From NCBI RefSeq assembly GCF_040869045.1, contig NC_090319.1:306764998-306828997 (forward strand): a stretch of 64,000 bases of DNA, in the 5' to 3' direction. The position numbers and the translations under genes are program-made. This document shows, in pieces, positions 11,027-21,552 of this stretch; position 1 is the stretch's first letter; the number at the start of each line of letters is the position of its first letter. A model generated the notes under the pieces. The model searched no databases. It worked only from the letters and a program-made list of their open reading frames with translations, and was not told the DNA's origin. Source of the DNA: Eurosta solidaginis (lineage: Eukaryota > Arthropoda > Insecta > Diptera > Tephritidae).

Positions 11027-11392
11027 AAATAAAATAAATGTAAGGGGCGATAACCTCCGAAGAGATCTAAGGCCGAGCTTCTCTTCCAATTTGCGTCGTG
11101 CTCCTCTTGATTTTTCCCTACAAATTGGCCGGACGGGACCTACATGTTTTATGCCGACTCCGAACGGCATCTGCAAGGCAGATGAGTTTTCACTGAGAGC
11201 TTTTCATGGCAGAAATACAATCGGAGGGCTTGCCAGACACTGCCGAGGGGCGACCCCGCTTAGAAAAATTTTCTTCTAATTGAAAAATCTTATTTCTAAA
11301 ATTTTGATGTTGCTTTGCCCGGGAGTTGAACCCAGGGCATACGGTGTGATAGGCGGAGCACGCTACCATCACACCACGGTGGCCGCCGAAGG
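11027..11392 (-). mobile_element. tRNA-headed SINE with perfect 16 bp target-site duplication
   Basis: Minus-strand SINE of the same family as at 3338. It is flanked on both sides by AATGGAAGGTATTAAA (11011-11026 and 11393-11408). The uninterrupted target is visible in the other copy of the host repeat near 54420, which reads AATGGAAGGTATTAAAGAG. Head has the B-box-like segment near GAGTTGAACCC (as read on the plus strand near 11321). Confidence 0.9.
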
Positions 11393-12542
11393 AATGGAAG
11401 GTATTAAAGAGTATTTTAAGAGGAAGTGGGCCATAGTTTTATAGATGGACGCCATTTAGGGATATCGCCATAAAGGTGGGCCAGGCCTGATTTTAGAATT
11501 TGTTTGTATGATATGGGTATCAAATGAAAGGTGTTAATGAGTATTTTAAAAGGGAATAGGCCTTAGTTCTATAGGTGGACGCCTTTTCGAGATATCGCCA
11601 TTAAAGGTGGACCAGGGGTGACTCTAGAATTTATTTTGTACGATATGGGTATCAAATGAAATGTGTTAATGATAATTTTAAAAGGGAGTGGGCCTAAGTT
11701 CTATAGGTGGACGCCTTTTCGAGATATCGCCATAAAGGTGGACCAGTGGTGACTCTAGAATTTGTTTGTACGATATGTGTATCAAATGAAAGGTGTTAAT
11801 GAGTATTTTAAGAGGGCGAGGGTCTTAGTTCTATATGTGGACGCCTTTTCGAGATATCGCCATAAAGGTGGACCAGGGGTGACTCTAGAATTTGTTTGTA
11901 CGATATGAGTATCAAATGAAATGTGTTAATGATAATTTTAAAAGGGAGTGGGCCTAAGTTCTATAGGGACCAGGGGTGACTCTAGAGTGTGTTTGTACGA
12001 TATGGATATCAAATTAAAGGTATTAATGAGGGTTTTAAAAGGGAGTGGCCCTTAGTTGTATATGTGAAGGCGTTTTCGAGATATCGACCAAAATGTGGAC
12101 CAGGGTGATCCAGAACATCATCTGTCGGGTACCGCTAATTTATTTATATATGTAATACCACGAACAGTATTCCTTCCAAGATTCCAAGGGCTTTTGATTT
12201 CGCCCTGCAAAACTTTTTCATTTTCTTCTACTTAATATGGAAGGTGTCACACCCATTTTACCAAGTTTTTTTCTAAAGTTGTATTTTGCGTCAATATACC
12301 AATACAATTACCATGTTTCATCCCTTTTTTCGTATTTGGTATATAATTATGGCATTTTTTTTCATTTTTCGTAGTTTTCGATATCGAAAAAGTGGGCGTG
12401 GTCATAGTAGGATTTCGGCCATTTTGTACACCAATACAAAGTGAGTTCAGATAAGTACGTGAACTGAGTTTGGTAAAGATATATCGATTTTTGCTCAAGT
12501 TATCGTGTTAGCGGCCGAGCGGAAGGACAGACGGTCGACTGT

Positions 12543-14050
12543 GTATAAAAACTGGGCGTGGATTCAACCGATTTCGCCCTTTTTCACAGAAAACAGTTAT
12601 CGTCCTAGAATCTAAGCCTCTACCAAATTTCACAAGGAGTGGTAAATTTTTTTTCGATTTATGGCATTAAAAGTATCCTAGAAAAATTAAATGGAAAAGG
12701 GCGGAACCACGCCCATTTTGAAATTTTCTTTTATTTTTGTGTTTTGTTGCAACATATCATTACTGGGGTTGAATGTTGACATAATTTACTTATATACTGT
12801 AAAGATATTAACTTTTCTTTTAAAATTTGAATTAAAAAAAATTTTTTTTTAAAAAGTGGGCGTGGTCGTTCTCTGATTTTGCCAATTTTTATTAAGCAGA
12901 CATATAGTAATAAGAGTAACGTTCCTGCCAAATTTCATCATGATATCTTCAACGACTGCCAAATTACAGCTTGCAAAACTTCTAAATTACCTTCTTTTAA
13001 AAGCGGGCGGCGCCACCCCCGTTGTCCAAAATTTTACTAGTTTTCTATTCTGCGTCATAAGTTCAACTCACCTACCAAGTTTCATCGCTTAATCCGTATT
13101 TGGTAATGAATTATCGCACTTTTTCGGTTTTTCGAAATTTTCGATATGGAAAAAGTGGGCGTGGTTATTGTCCGATATCGTTCATTTTAAATAGCGATCT
13201 GAGATGAGTGCCCAGGAACCTGCGTACCAAATTTCATCAAGATACCTCAAAATTTACTCAAGTTATCGTGTTAACGGGCAGACGGACGGTCGACTGAGTA
13301 TAAAAACTGGGCGTGGCTTCCACCGATTTCACCCTTTTTCACAGAAAACAGTTATCGTCCTAGGAGCTAAGCCTCTACCAAATTTCACAGGGATTGGTTA
13401 ATTTTTGTTCGACTTATGGCATTAAAAGCATCCTAGACAAATTAAATGAAAAAGGGCGGAGCCACGCCCATTTTGAAAATTTCTTTTATTTTTGTATTTT
13501 GTTGCACCATATCATTACTGGAGTTGAATGTTGGCATAATTTACTTATATCCTGTAAAGATATTAACTTTTCTTTTAAAATTTGAATTTAAAAAAAATTT
13601 TTTTTTAAAAGTGGGCGTGGTCGTTCTCCGATTTTGCTAATTTTTATTAGGCAGACATAAGTAATAAGAGTAACGTTGCTGCCAAATTTCATCATGATAT
13701 CTTCAACGACTGCCAAATTACAGCTTGCAAAACTTCTAAATTACCTTCATTTAAAAGTGGGCGGTGCCACGCCCATTGTCCCAAATTTTACTAGTTTTCT
13801 ATTCTGCGTCATAAGCTCAACTCACCTACCAAGTTTTATCGCTTAATGCGTATTTGGTAATGAATTATCGCACTTTTTCGATTTTTCGAAATTTTCGATA
13901 TCGAAAAAGTGGGCGTGGTTATTGTCCGATATCGTTCATTTTAAATAGCGATCTGAGATGAGTGCCCAGGAACCTACGTACCAAATTTCATCACGATACC
14001 TCAAAATTTACTCAAGTTATCGTGTTAACGGACAGACGGACGGACGGACG
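12543..14050 (+). repeat. ~755 bp direct tandem duplication inside the non-coding repeat
   Basis: The block GTATAAAAACTGGGCGTGG...GTTATCGTGTTAACGG occurs at about 12543-13297 and again at 13298-14050. The copy of the parent repeat at 54278-56149 has this block only once. The second copy ends in a short (GACG)n microsatellite at about 14032-14056. Confidence 0.85.
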
Positions 14051-14204
14051 GACGGACATGGCTCAATCGAATTTTTTTTCGATACTGATGATTTTGATAT
14101 ATGGAAGTCTATATATATCTCGATTCCTTTATACCTGTACAACCAACCGTTATGCAATCAAAGTTAATATACTCTGTGAGCTCTGCTCAACTGAGTATAA
14201 AAAA

Positions 14205-14714
14205 TGATCCCAAACGGTCAATTTTTAAAAAATCTATAGCATTTTGAAGAAAACACCATTTTCCAACTCAAAATAAGTTTTAAATATTTTGAAAAAATCG
14301 ACCGGTTGGGATCGTTTTTTTTTAAATATGTTTTAAATGTACTTTTCGGAAAAATTACAAAAAAAATTTTAGTTTTTTTTTTCAATTAAATAAAAAAAAA
14401 AAAAATTCGCGGCCCACTCCGGGATTAGTGGGGATGATTGCAGAATTGATTGAAGTTTTTTATGAGAAAAAAAACGGGCTAAATTCGAAAAATTTCGAAA
14501 AACTGAAAAAAAAATCCCAAACGGTCAATTTTTGAAAAAGTTATAGCAAAATGGTGTTTTTTTTAAAATTCATAACTTTTTTTGAGTTGGATGAAAAAAT
14601 TTGAAAAACTTCTGAAAAACGTCTTTCGTAAGCTAGAAAAAGAAAAAATTTCAGCCAATTCTAAAGGGGTCGGGTTCAAAATTGGTCGAAATGGGATGGA
14701 ATACCCCATATATA
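14205..14714 (-). repeat. Right arm of the foldback-like element
   Basis: Inverse complement of the left arm. Its inner end (14205-14330) carries an extra partial repeat of the arm motif CCCAAACGGTCAATTTTT. Confidence 0.75.
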
Positions 14715-15180
14715 GATTGTGTGGGTGTCACGTGAACACTGATTACGTGTATTTATTTTAGAATGGTATAACCCAACCAACATTACCAAGAGGATTTTAC
14801 TTGAATTGTCATATTCACTGAATGAATCTTGAATGCCTTATGACTCTAGCCTGAACAGCTCCGCGGAGTTAGTGGACGTTGAACCGGTAAATGTTTGGTA
14901 AACGGAGGAAGGATCGGTGGCGGTAGATGCAGAGTAGTGGAAGTGTTGAGCTATGTACGGGTGGGTGGCTTATGATTTATGGTAAACGATGAAGAATGTT
15001 AACCTAAGTAACCTATCATGGTGGTTATGGAGATCAAAGAGCTTGTCTTCTTACAGCACATGCCTCTGCGGTGAAGTAGGTGCTGCTACATAGAGTTGAC
15101 CCGCTAAACATAGTAGTAGAACAGACAGCACGGCGCATTCTGGCGAACATAGCTAAATTAGAGTTAAGTAGAGGCATATT
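14715..15180. other. Unassigned sequence
   Basis: No coding signal, RNA gene or recognisable repeat seen. Confidence 0.4.
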
Positions 15181-15399
15181 TATTTAATCCCGCAACATGA
15201 ATGAACTGACGAAGCAACTCCTACTCATCCAGTTTCCTATGAGCGACACTGCCAAGATACTTAGATTTTAATAGAGATTAGAAATAGAATTGGGAGGCAA
15301 GGTTACATGGGACCATTGTAAAGTCTGTGGTTACCACCGGGACCATTCACTTGTATGATACACAGACGTCTATAACACACCAGAGTGCATTAGAACAAG

Positions 15400-15960
15400 A
15401 ATGTGCATACCACTGGGACGGTGCTCAAAAATAAATATGCAACGTGGATACTCATCGTGATACTTAGCAATAGCCAGGCGGCTTTCAAGGCAATATCCTG
15501 GACTGAGATGAAATACTCACTGTTCCTTGAATGTGTGGAGAAATTAAATCGATTAGTAACAATTAACATTGTCAGTCTAAACTGGGTCCAAGGCCACAGA
15601 GGGTTGGTGGACAATGAGCGCGCTGCTAATTTAGCGAAGGAGGCAAGTACTGCAAGGACTCTAGGACCTGAAGCTTTTATAGCATAGGAACCCAAAATCT
15701 AAAGGATGAACTCAGCACAGAAGCTGTATATCAGAGAAACCAGAACTGGAACCAAATCAAAAGGCTGCGACATGCAAAAACATACAGCTAACAAATCTCG
15801 AAGCAGTAAACAGGAAGGGTTTTACAAAACTTATAGTGATTGCCTTGATGACGGATTGATTTTATAAGATATTTAGGATCGCCAAACAAACTACACTGGG
15901 CCACATTACGTATAGGTCAGTTTCTTACGGTTCGACCAGTTCAACCTTACACAACACAGC
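15400..15960 (+). pseudogene. RNase H / C-terminal fragment of a non-LTR retrotransposon
   Basis: The frame 15403-15687 contains ILSNSQAAFKAIS, LECVEKLNRLV and WVQGHRGLVDNERAANLAKEA, i.e. the central and last catalytic blocks of a retrotransposon RNase H, with the catalytic Asp of SDSQ changed to Asn and the PGH motif changed to QGH. Weak similarity continues to about 15960. It matches the better preserved fragment at 36069-36813. Dead copy. Confidence 0.65.
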
Positions 15961-16880
15961 AAGTAGTTTACATACAAAATAGTTAGTGTAATGTAGACTC
16001 CGGTTCGTAATACGGAACTTTCCTAAGCTGACGGAAAATGCATTCACCATAGAAGCGATAGCTTATATAAATCCAAGCCAGTTTAATGTTTCATCGATTC
16101 ATTTTACTAAACACAGTTGGGTATACGATTATGAAAAGCGTTCGCATCTTATGACAAACAATTTTTGTTTACACTTTTTCTAGTAGGTTTTATTCCATTG
16201 GACTATGGAAGACGCTCGATTACTTGATCTGCTACTTCACCCGTAAAGTAAACAAAAATATATCTGGTTGTAACTGGCATGTATTTTAACAGAGACAAGC
16301 TTTAAGGCCGAGATTCTTAGCTGACTAAACCAACCGGCAGGACGGATTTATTCTTTTACATGAGCTCTGGGCTGAAAGCGTCACTACTTTTTCCATGTTC
16401 AGTATCACCTTTATGGAAATCATTGACGAAGTTCTAAACTTTTTGTAAAAACTTCTGCATTCTGTATGCTCGAGAACTCGCACCACGTATTTCTTGACCA
16501 TGTTGCTCAAGCACTCGTCGTGTGGTAATAATGTTATTTAATAGTATTATCTTTTTGTTACACATGTGCCTACATATAAACATACAAACACTTAATTATA
16601 AATACTACGAACCTCAGCACATCACCAGGTCATAAAACTTCCGTCTGGGCTGAAAGTGTCACGCAAATAATGCAAATTGTTTGCATTGATAATGAAAACA
16701 AAAATCACATTTAATATTGGCTGGCAACACATACTGAGAACCACTTGAACTCAATTCGCTTGGTACCGGCGCTGTGTCGTCATAGGCGAGAGAGCAATAT
16801 GGCCAATTATGAGGTTGTGACAAAAGAATTTTTTGTTTGTGTTTTACAGGGTGAATGAAATACGGTTGAACTAAAGGTTG
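15961..16880. other. Unassigned intergenic sequence
   Basis: No gene recognised. The phrase GGGCTGAAAG(C/T)GTCAC occurs twice (about 16370 and 16647). Immediately before the next ORF is a good 3' splice-site-like stretch (TTTTTTGTTTGTGTTTTACAG, ending 16849). Confidence 0.35.
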
Positions 16881-16888
16881 TTCGAGAC

Positions 16889-17281
16889 ATGTCGTCCACT
16901 CTTTGGAGTGAAATCGTGATGGAGGCTCTGGCGACCAGAAGTTTCTTCAGAAAGGAGGAGTTCGGAGTGGGATGCCCTAGGAAGTTCCACGTTGATATAT
17001 CTAAGCGCGGCCTAGTATCTCTAAAAGCTGGTTTGCGACCACATCGCATCTATATCAGCCCAAGGGTTACTTCCAAAAAATTTAGGGAATGTCTTTATTA
17101 CTACTCCACCAACAACAAAATCGTGACAGCTAAGTTTCCCGACTGTAGGAGCAATATCCCCCTCAGGGATCAGCAATATATAAAAGATCGTTGGTCTTTT
17201 AAAGTTTATTATAGAGGCAGTCGTTATCCACATCATCCTTTTGTGGGTCAGTACGTGGGTGCCGACGGTGACGTTTGTTAA
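16889..17281 (+). CDS. Unrecognised 130-residue protein, candidate single-exon or last-exon gene
   Basis: An ATG with purine at -3 opens a 130-codon frame ending TAA. The predicted product is rich in Arg, Tyr and Ser, with no signal peptide, membrane segment or cysteine-pair motif that I can see; it ends HPFVGQYVGADGDVC. An AATAAA lies at 17290-17295, only 9 nt past the stop, and a polypyrimidine-AG stretch ends at 16849. It does not resemble the LINE proteins in this window. It lies 4.2 kb past the dynein stop, on the opposite strand. It could be a small lineage-specific gene or chance. Function unknown. Confidence 0.4.
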   Translation: MSSTLWSEIVMEALATRSFFRKEEFGVGCPRKFHVDISKRGLVSLKAGLRPHRIYISPRVTSKKFRECLYYYSTNNKIVTAKFPDCRSNIPLRDQQYIKDRWSFKVYYRGSRYPHHPFVGQYVGADGDVC

Positions 17282-17289
17282 CAGCCGTG

Positions 17290-17295
17290 AATAAA
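17290..17295 (+). terminator. Possible poly(A) signal of the 130-codon ORF
   Basis: AATAAA 9 nt after the TAA. Such close spacing is unusual but possible; the hexamer is common by chance in A/T-rich DNA. Confidence 0.3.
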
Positions 17296-17299
17296 AGTA

Positions 17300-19360
17300 A
17301 TTCGTAGAGCCATCTCTTTCCCTCACATTTCTTCTGAGGCAACCATAGCAACCTCTGCACTAATGAGATAATCAGCTAGCTGCGTTACTAAATTTTTCCA
17401 TATAAGCGTTTGGGTTATCTAGACCTTAAATTGTTGTATATTCTAAATTGCCATCAGAAAAAAAGTCACCTTTGGCCAACATGCCTATCGTAAGAGATAT
17501 AGTGCACATACCCAAAGGTTTGATCTGTCAAAAAATTGGTTTCGCACACGTTTGGTCAGTACTGGAAGCTGCTAGTGACAAAGCTCCCGTAGGCCTTCGG
17601 GGACTTTTTTGGGACACCAAGAGTTCTAATTCGAGACTCAGCACATTTAGTTTTCATTGTAAGCGGTTTTTACCCATACCGGTTTCGGATAAAGTACTTC
17701 CCTTTTACTTTACCTTGATGTGGGCGAAGTAAAGCTGGCGGATTTCTATTGCTGGCGTAAAGGATACAACTTGCTGTTGCCAAGGAAAGAGTCTCGGCAT
17801 GTCCGACAGCTACAACTATTGTGAAGAAGTGCGTCTTTGAATTCAGAAGAAAATTGAGAAGTGATGTTCTCTCACGTTTCACCCTGTATGTTGAGATAAT
17901 TCTTTCCCACAAAAATTTATTTAAGTACAAACATATTTTGCATATTCATAAAATTAACGAAATGAGCCATTGGAAGTTGGCCAAATAAAAGCAGTGCGTT
18001 TGTTCAACAAAAGACGAAATTGCTATGACTAGGTGTCATAGGAACGCACGAACTTATATACTCGTAATATATATTAGCGGGTATTGACAACTATAATATT
18101 TTTAAGAACTTCATTTTCGAAATATTGCTTTCTTATGCTGATGAAGCGGTTACGGCTCACTCGCTCATCAGGCTTTTTGACATGGGCTATGGGCTTTCTT
18201 ACATGGTATTACAGCAGTCTTATCCAATTTGACTTCATCACAGGCAAGACAGACTATTGTGTGCCAACAACTGCCCCTTGTGCAAGCTCCAGAACAGTTA
18301 TTCCCTCGAAAGAATGAGAATGATTGAAATCTCTTGCGGTTGCGTCGAGCTATGTTAATATTAAGATCCTCTGACAACTGTTAATCAGATCTCCTAGCAC
18401 GCATGGGTACAATTAAGCTGAATGTAGATGGCTGTAGGGAACACGGACTACCCATGGCCACCTGTGGTCGCTCCTCTATAGATGGCTCTCGTGTAAGCTA
18501 AGCGAGTTTTGCGAACGGACCTTCCTCTTGTGCACCAAAGAGATTATTCCGGCAGGAAGAAGATATCATGCGATCTGAAATTATTGTGTTCCCTAAGACT
18601 CATCTACCAATGGTGTTTGGGCTTTTGGCGTGTTACTGTCCAATGAAAGTCCATTCGCAAAACCCCTCTCGCTGCAGTTGTATGGACGATGACGAGGTGG
18701 AATTCGCGAGACAGTTCATGCTTGACTGTCTAGATTTGCAAGGATTAAGCAAGAATATTTCAGCCTCGGCTCACTAGAATCTCAAGAAGAGACCGGTCTT
18801 ATTCGAAACTACATAGTTGCTATCCAACAAGTCTTTAAGTATGTGATGTTGTTAACGTCACCATCATCTCGTGTGGTATCGCAACGTCCGTTCATGTCGT
18901 TGAAGTCACCCCAGCAGGAGAGTGGAGTTTTTTTTATTTATTTAATATTTATTGACATAGTAACCGTGTGCAAATAACAATTAGATAATAACAAAAGTGT
19001 ATTAACATTTAGTTGGTGCACAATAAGAGAACTAAAAGCCCCGTCACATAAGCAGTTTTTCATATCATATTACATATCGTTAGCTTAATGTGGAAATGTG
19101 GTAAGTCACTTTTTTTGAAAAACTGTATTTTAATGCAGTTTTAAAACTGAATTCAAAATACATCGATCACAACAAACAAATTTTTTAATTTTTAATTTTT
19201 AAATACGTGCTGTTTGCAATGATGTGTAAATGTGTTAACTCGTCAGCTGTTAAAAAAAAATTTGCTAAGTCAACCAGTCAGTAATATCAATCTGTATTAC
19301 TAGTCCTTTCTTTTTGCGCACATTTTATTTACTTTTTTAATTCATTCAGTCTAAAAGTAC
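17300..19360. other. Unassigned intergenic sequence
   Basis: Several open frames of 60-95 codons exist on both strands, but none has a convincing start, domain or codon pattern. The stretch 18935-19360 is T-rich and A/T-rich, beginning with TTTTTTTATTTATTTAATAT; it may be the tail and untranslated 3' end of the minus-strand LINE at 19803. Confidence 0.35.
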
Positions 19361-19370
19361 ATGCTTTGTT

Positions 19371-19787
19371 GTTGTTGTTGTTGTTGCATTAACGATATAC
19401 ACACTCCCCGAAGGCTTTGATGGTCCTTTGCCGGATATAGATGAGGTACGTTTCGGTAACAAAGCACTATTAAGGTACTAGTCTGACCAGCTCGGGAACG
19501 ATTTATATGACATTAAACCTTCTAGGCCATCCCGTCCTCCACACATCCTAGTTCCATGAGGAACTTGGGGTCGCCAGAGCCTCGGCTGCCAATGAAACAG
19601 GATTCGCCACGGGTAGGTGAGGTTGACAATTGGGCTGGATAAGCTGTATATTGCGCTGGGAACCCCTTGAGACGGTTGCCTACACAACTCGTTGAAATTG
19701 GATTCACCCAATTCACATGCCTTTGGTGTTTGATAAATGCTTTGCTCTGACCATAATCTACTTCAATTCTTACATGGCGATAACTAT
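19371..19787 (-). mobile_element. (CAA)n-tailed retroposon, diverged copy with 10 bp target duplication
   Basis: Flanked by ATGCTTTGTT at 19361-19370 and 19788-19797. Read on the minus strand it ends in (CAA)n. It shares blocks such as GGTCGCCAGAGCCTCG, GAAACAGGATTCGCC and GGTGAGGTTGACAATTGGG (plus-strand reading) with the copies at 21811 and 46500. The 5' end (plus-strand right side) has diverged. It sits inside the tail region of a minus-strand LINE. Confidence 0.7.
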
Positions 19788-19802
19788 ATGCTTTGTTACA
19801 GA

Positions 19803-20520
19803 CTAGTTAAAAATAGAAAGAAATTCAAGCTTAAACTTATATAAGCTGTTATTAAAATTAAGAAAACTACTGAATCGATTTGCTAGATGTATAGTCCTAG
19901 TTATAGGTTCATTCATAGCATAATTCGTTTTATGCGTTATTTCGATAAATAATCTATTATGCCGACGATCACGCAGTGGAATATATGGAATGAACAAATC
20001 AGATAAATCAGAGCAATTCGTGCTAAAGTTTATTACATTATACGTAAGCATGAGTGAGATAAAAGTTCTTCTGCCATGCAAAGCCTGAAGGCCAAGCAAT
20101 TTTCGCCTGCTGCTATATGATGGGAGGCCGTCTGGCCAGTGAAGCATACGTAAAGCAATTTTTGTAAACATTTTTTTATCTCTCTCAATTTTATAGGAGT
20201 TAGATTCATAGAAAGGATTCCATATTATTGAGCACTTTTCCAGACTACTTCTAACCTAGGATATATAAAGTGTCTTCAACGTCATAGAGTCCTTAAAGTC
20301 ACTGGTGTTACGTCTACTGAACCCAACCATTGCAACAAATTTTGAAACAACGAAGTCAGTGGTGCTAGAAAAAGAGAGTTTGTAGTTAAAAATTACACCC
20401 AAGTCCTTACTCTTCTGAAAACGATTAAGAGATTTAGTATTTAGTTTGTAGATAAAGTATGTGGCAGTTGTCTTTTTGGAATAAGATACAACACAGTAGT
20501 TAGAGGCCTAGTGACAATAC
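19803..20520 (-). pseudogene. 3' fragment of a jockey/CR1-like LINE reverse transcriptase
   Basis: The frame 19803-20171 reads RRKLLGLQALHGRRTFISLM, then PLRDRRHNRLF, HKTNY and FNNSLYKFK, the usual order at the C-terminus of jockey-type reverse transcriptases. Upstream (20180-20520) further pieces such as SRRNTSDFKDSMTLKTLY are readable in shifted frames. Its tail was probably split by the retroposon at 19371-19787. Dead copy. Confidence 0.6.
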
Positions 20521-20694
20521 AACTTATAGAAAACAAATTTCCGCTAGGTGGTGCGCTAGTCAAGATAATTGCAAATCCTTAAAAAACGAGGGGAATTTTG
20601 CAATAGATTTTTAAGTAACTTCCCGGTGATCTAGAGACTTGAAACTTGAGCCGTGAGTTAGAACCCAAAATTCCAAATGCCTTTTTGTAGACAG

Positions 20695-21130
20695 CACTAA
20701 AAAAGTGAAAATAAAAAGATGATAAAAAATTTTTAAGGACTACCTTTATATAAATGGACCAAAAAATAGAAGGCAATTTTTCCTTTAATACAGACATAAT
20801 CTTGTTGAATTTTGACTAAAAAACTTTAACAATAGCTCTTGTAAAAGAATTGTGGGATTTCAAATTATAAAGGTAGAGGGCGTGCTTAAATTTTAAATAA
20901 TCAATTAGTTAATCCCCAGTACATGGTTTGCCTTAAATTGAAAGACTGATCTCCACCTTTATAGTTTTAAATTCCAAAATTCTTTTACAAGAGCTATTGC
21001 TAAAGTTTTTTAGTCAAAATTCAACAAGATTATGTCTGTATTAAAGGAAAAATTGCCTTCTATTTTTGGTCCATTTATATAAAGGTAGTGCTTAACATTT
21101 TTTTATCATCTTTTAATTTTTTGTGTAGTG
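20695..21130. mobile_element. Palindromic MITE with ~175 bp arms
   Basis: Left arm 20695-20876 and right arm 20956-21130 are near-perfect inverted complements around an ~80 bp loop. Shared arm motifs include TAAAGGAAAAATTGCC and CTTTTACAAGAGCTATTG. Outer tips read CACTA on both strands, and AG flanks both sides. CACTA tips recall the CMC superfamily, but the arms are far longer than usual TIRs, so the class is open. It lies 323 bp past the dynein stop. Confidence 0.8.
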
Positions 21131-21288
21131 AGAATGTTTATAACAGTGCTTCGCGACTGGGCAGGGCGAAATATGCTTCAATTGCTAAGTCTGAAGTTCC
21201 TTTATATTTACAAATGCAACCTCTTGCGTGATTGTGGCAATGTTATTTGCATGCATAAGATTACGCTCAACGCAGTTATATGAAAATT

Positions 21289-21294
21289 TTTATT
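21289..21294 (-). terminator. Probable dynein poly(A) signal
   Basis: AATAAA on the minus strand, 159 nt past the dynein stop codon and before the palindromic MITE, so a transcript ending here would exclude that hairpin. Confidence 0.45.
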
Positions 21295-21452
21295 GTGGCT
21301 TGGCTTTTAGCTTCACGTTTAACTAGAGTTTAGAAACTAGGCATCTGAGTATATACATAATTAGTTTGATATGATATAGCTAACTGTTAGCTTAAGAACT
21401 ACGAGTAATTCAATATTGCTTAGGTGATGTTTGACTCTCAGTTGTCGCATAC

Positions 21453-21552
21453 TTAAGACTGTAATAGTAAAGCCACACCGCCAAGAATCCACTTAGCGGG
21501 ACGATCACGCGTTTTCAAATTGAAAGTCCAAACGTATGTGCTACCTCGTAAT
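21453..21552 (-). CDS. Dynein exon w18 (last, 32 residues and stop)
   Basis: Short terminal exon preceded by ATTTCAG. It completes an Arg codon split AG|A, then encodes [20 protein letters not shown] followed by a [12 protein letters not shown] end and TAA. The TYVWTFNLK and LAGVALLLQ-type ending is the invariant C-terminus of axonemal heavy chains, which fixes the end of the gene. It is too short to stand out as an ORF and is 2.66 kb from the preceding exon. Confidence 0.93.

Larger units (their letters stand above)
10871..14204 (+). mobile_element. Abundant non-coding repeat, long copy (AAGTAAGGAAGGC...GAGTATAAAA)
   Basis: Starts AAGTAAGGAAGGCTAAGTTC and ends CTCAACTGAGTATAAAA; a shorter copy is at 54278-56149. 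It has subterminal inverted repeats (ATACTCAGTTGAG near the start, CTCAACTGAGTAT at the end), five ~120 bp subrepeats (GACGCCTTTTCGAGATATCG with CAGGGGTGACTCTAGAAT) at about 11400-12110, and a block rich in GGGCGTGG phrases that is duplicated in tandem. Small ORFs here repeat with the sequence and are not genes. The class of element is unknown to me. Confidence 0.75.
10385..14714. mobile_element. Long-inverted-repeat (foldback-like) element, split by a nested repeat
   Basis: The arm starting TATATATGGGGTATTCCATC at about 10385 is matched by its near-identical complement ending at about 14714. Both arms contain CGACCCCTTTAGAATTGG, CTTACGAAAGACG and CCCGGAGTGGG segments in mirrored order. The only thing between the arms is a different repeat (10871-14204). 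No transposase is present, so this is a non-autonomous element. No convincing target-site duplication was found. Confidence 0.75.

Noticed and set aside
13204..14207. Repeated small frames MSAQEP...[18 protein letters not shown]
   Set aside because: They recur because the 755 bp block is duplicated; the parent repeat shows no selection for a frame and carries the same phrase with changes at 55920.
17448..17732. 94-codon plus-strand frame
   Set aside because: Begins at TTG, no domain, no splice or poly(A) context; likely chance.
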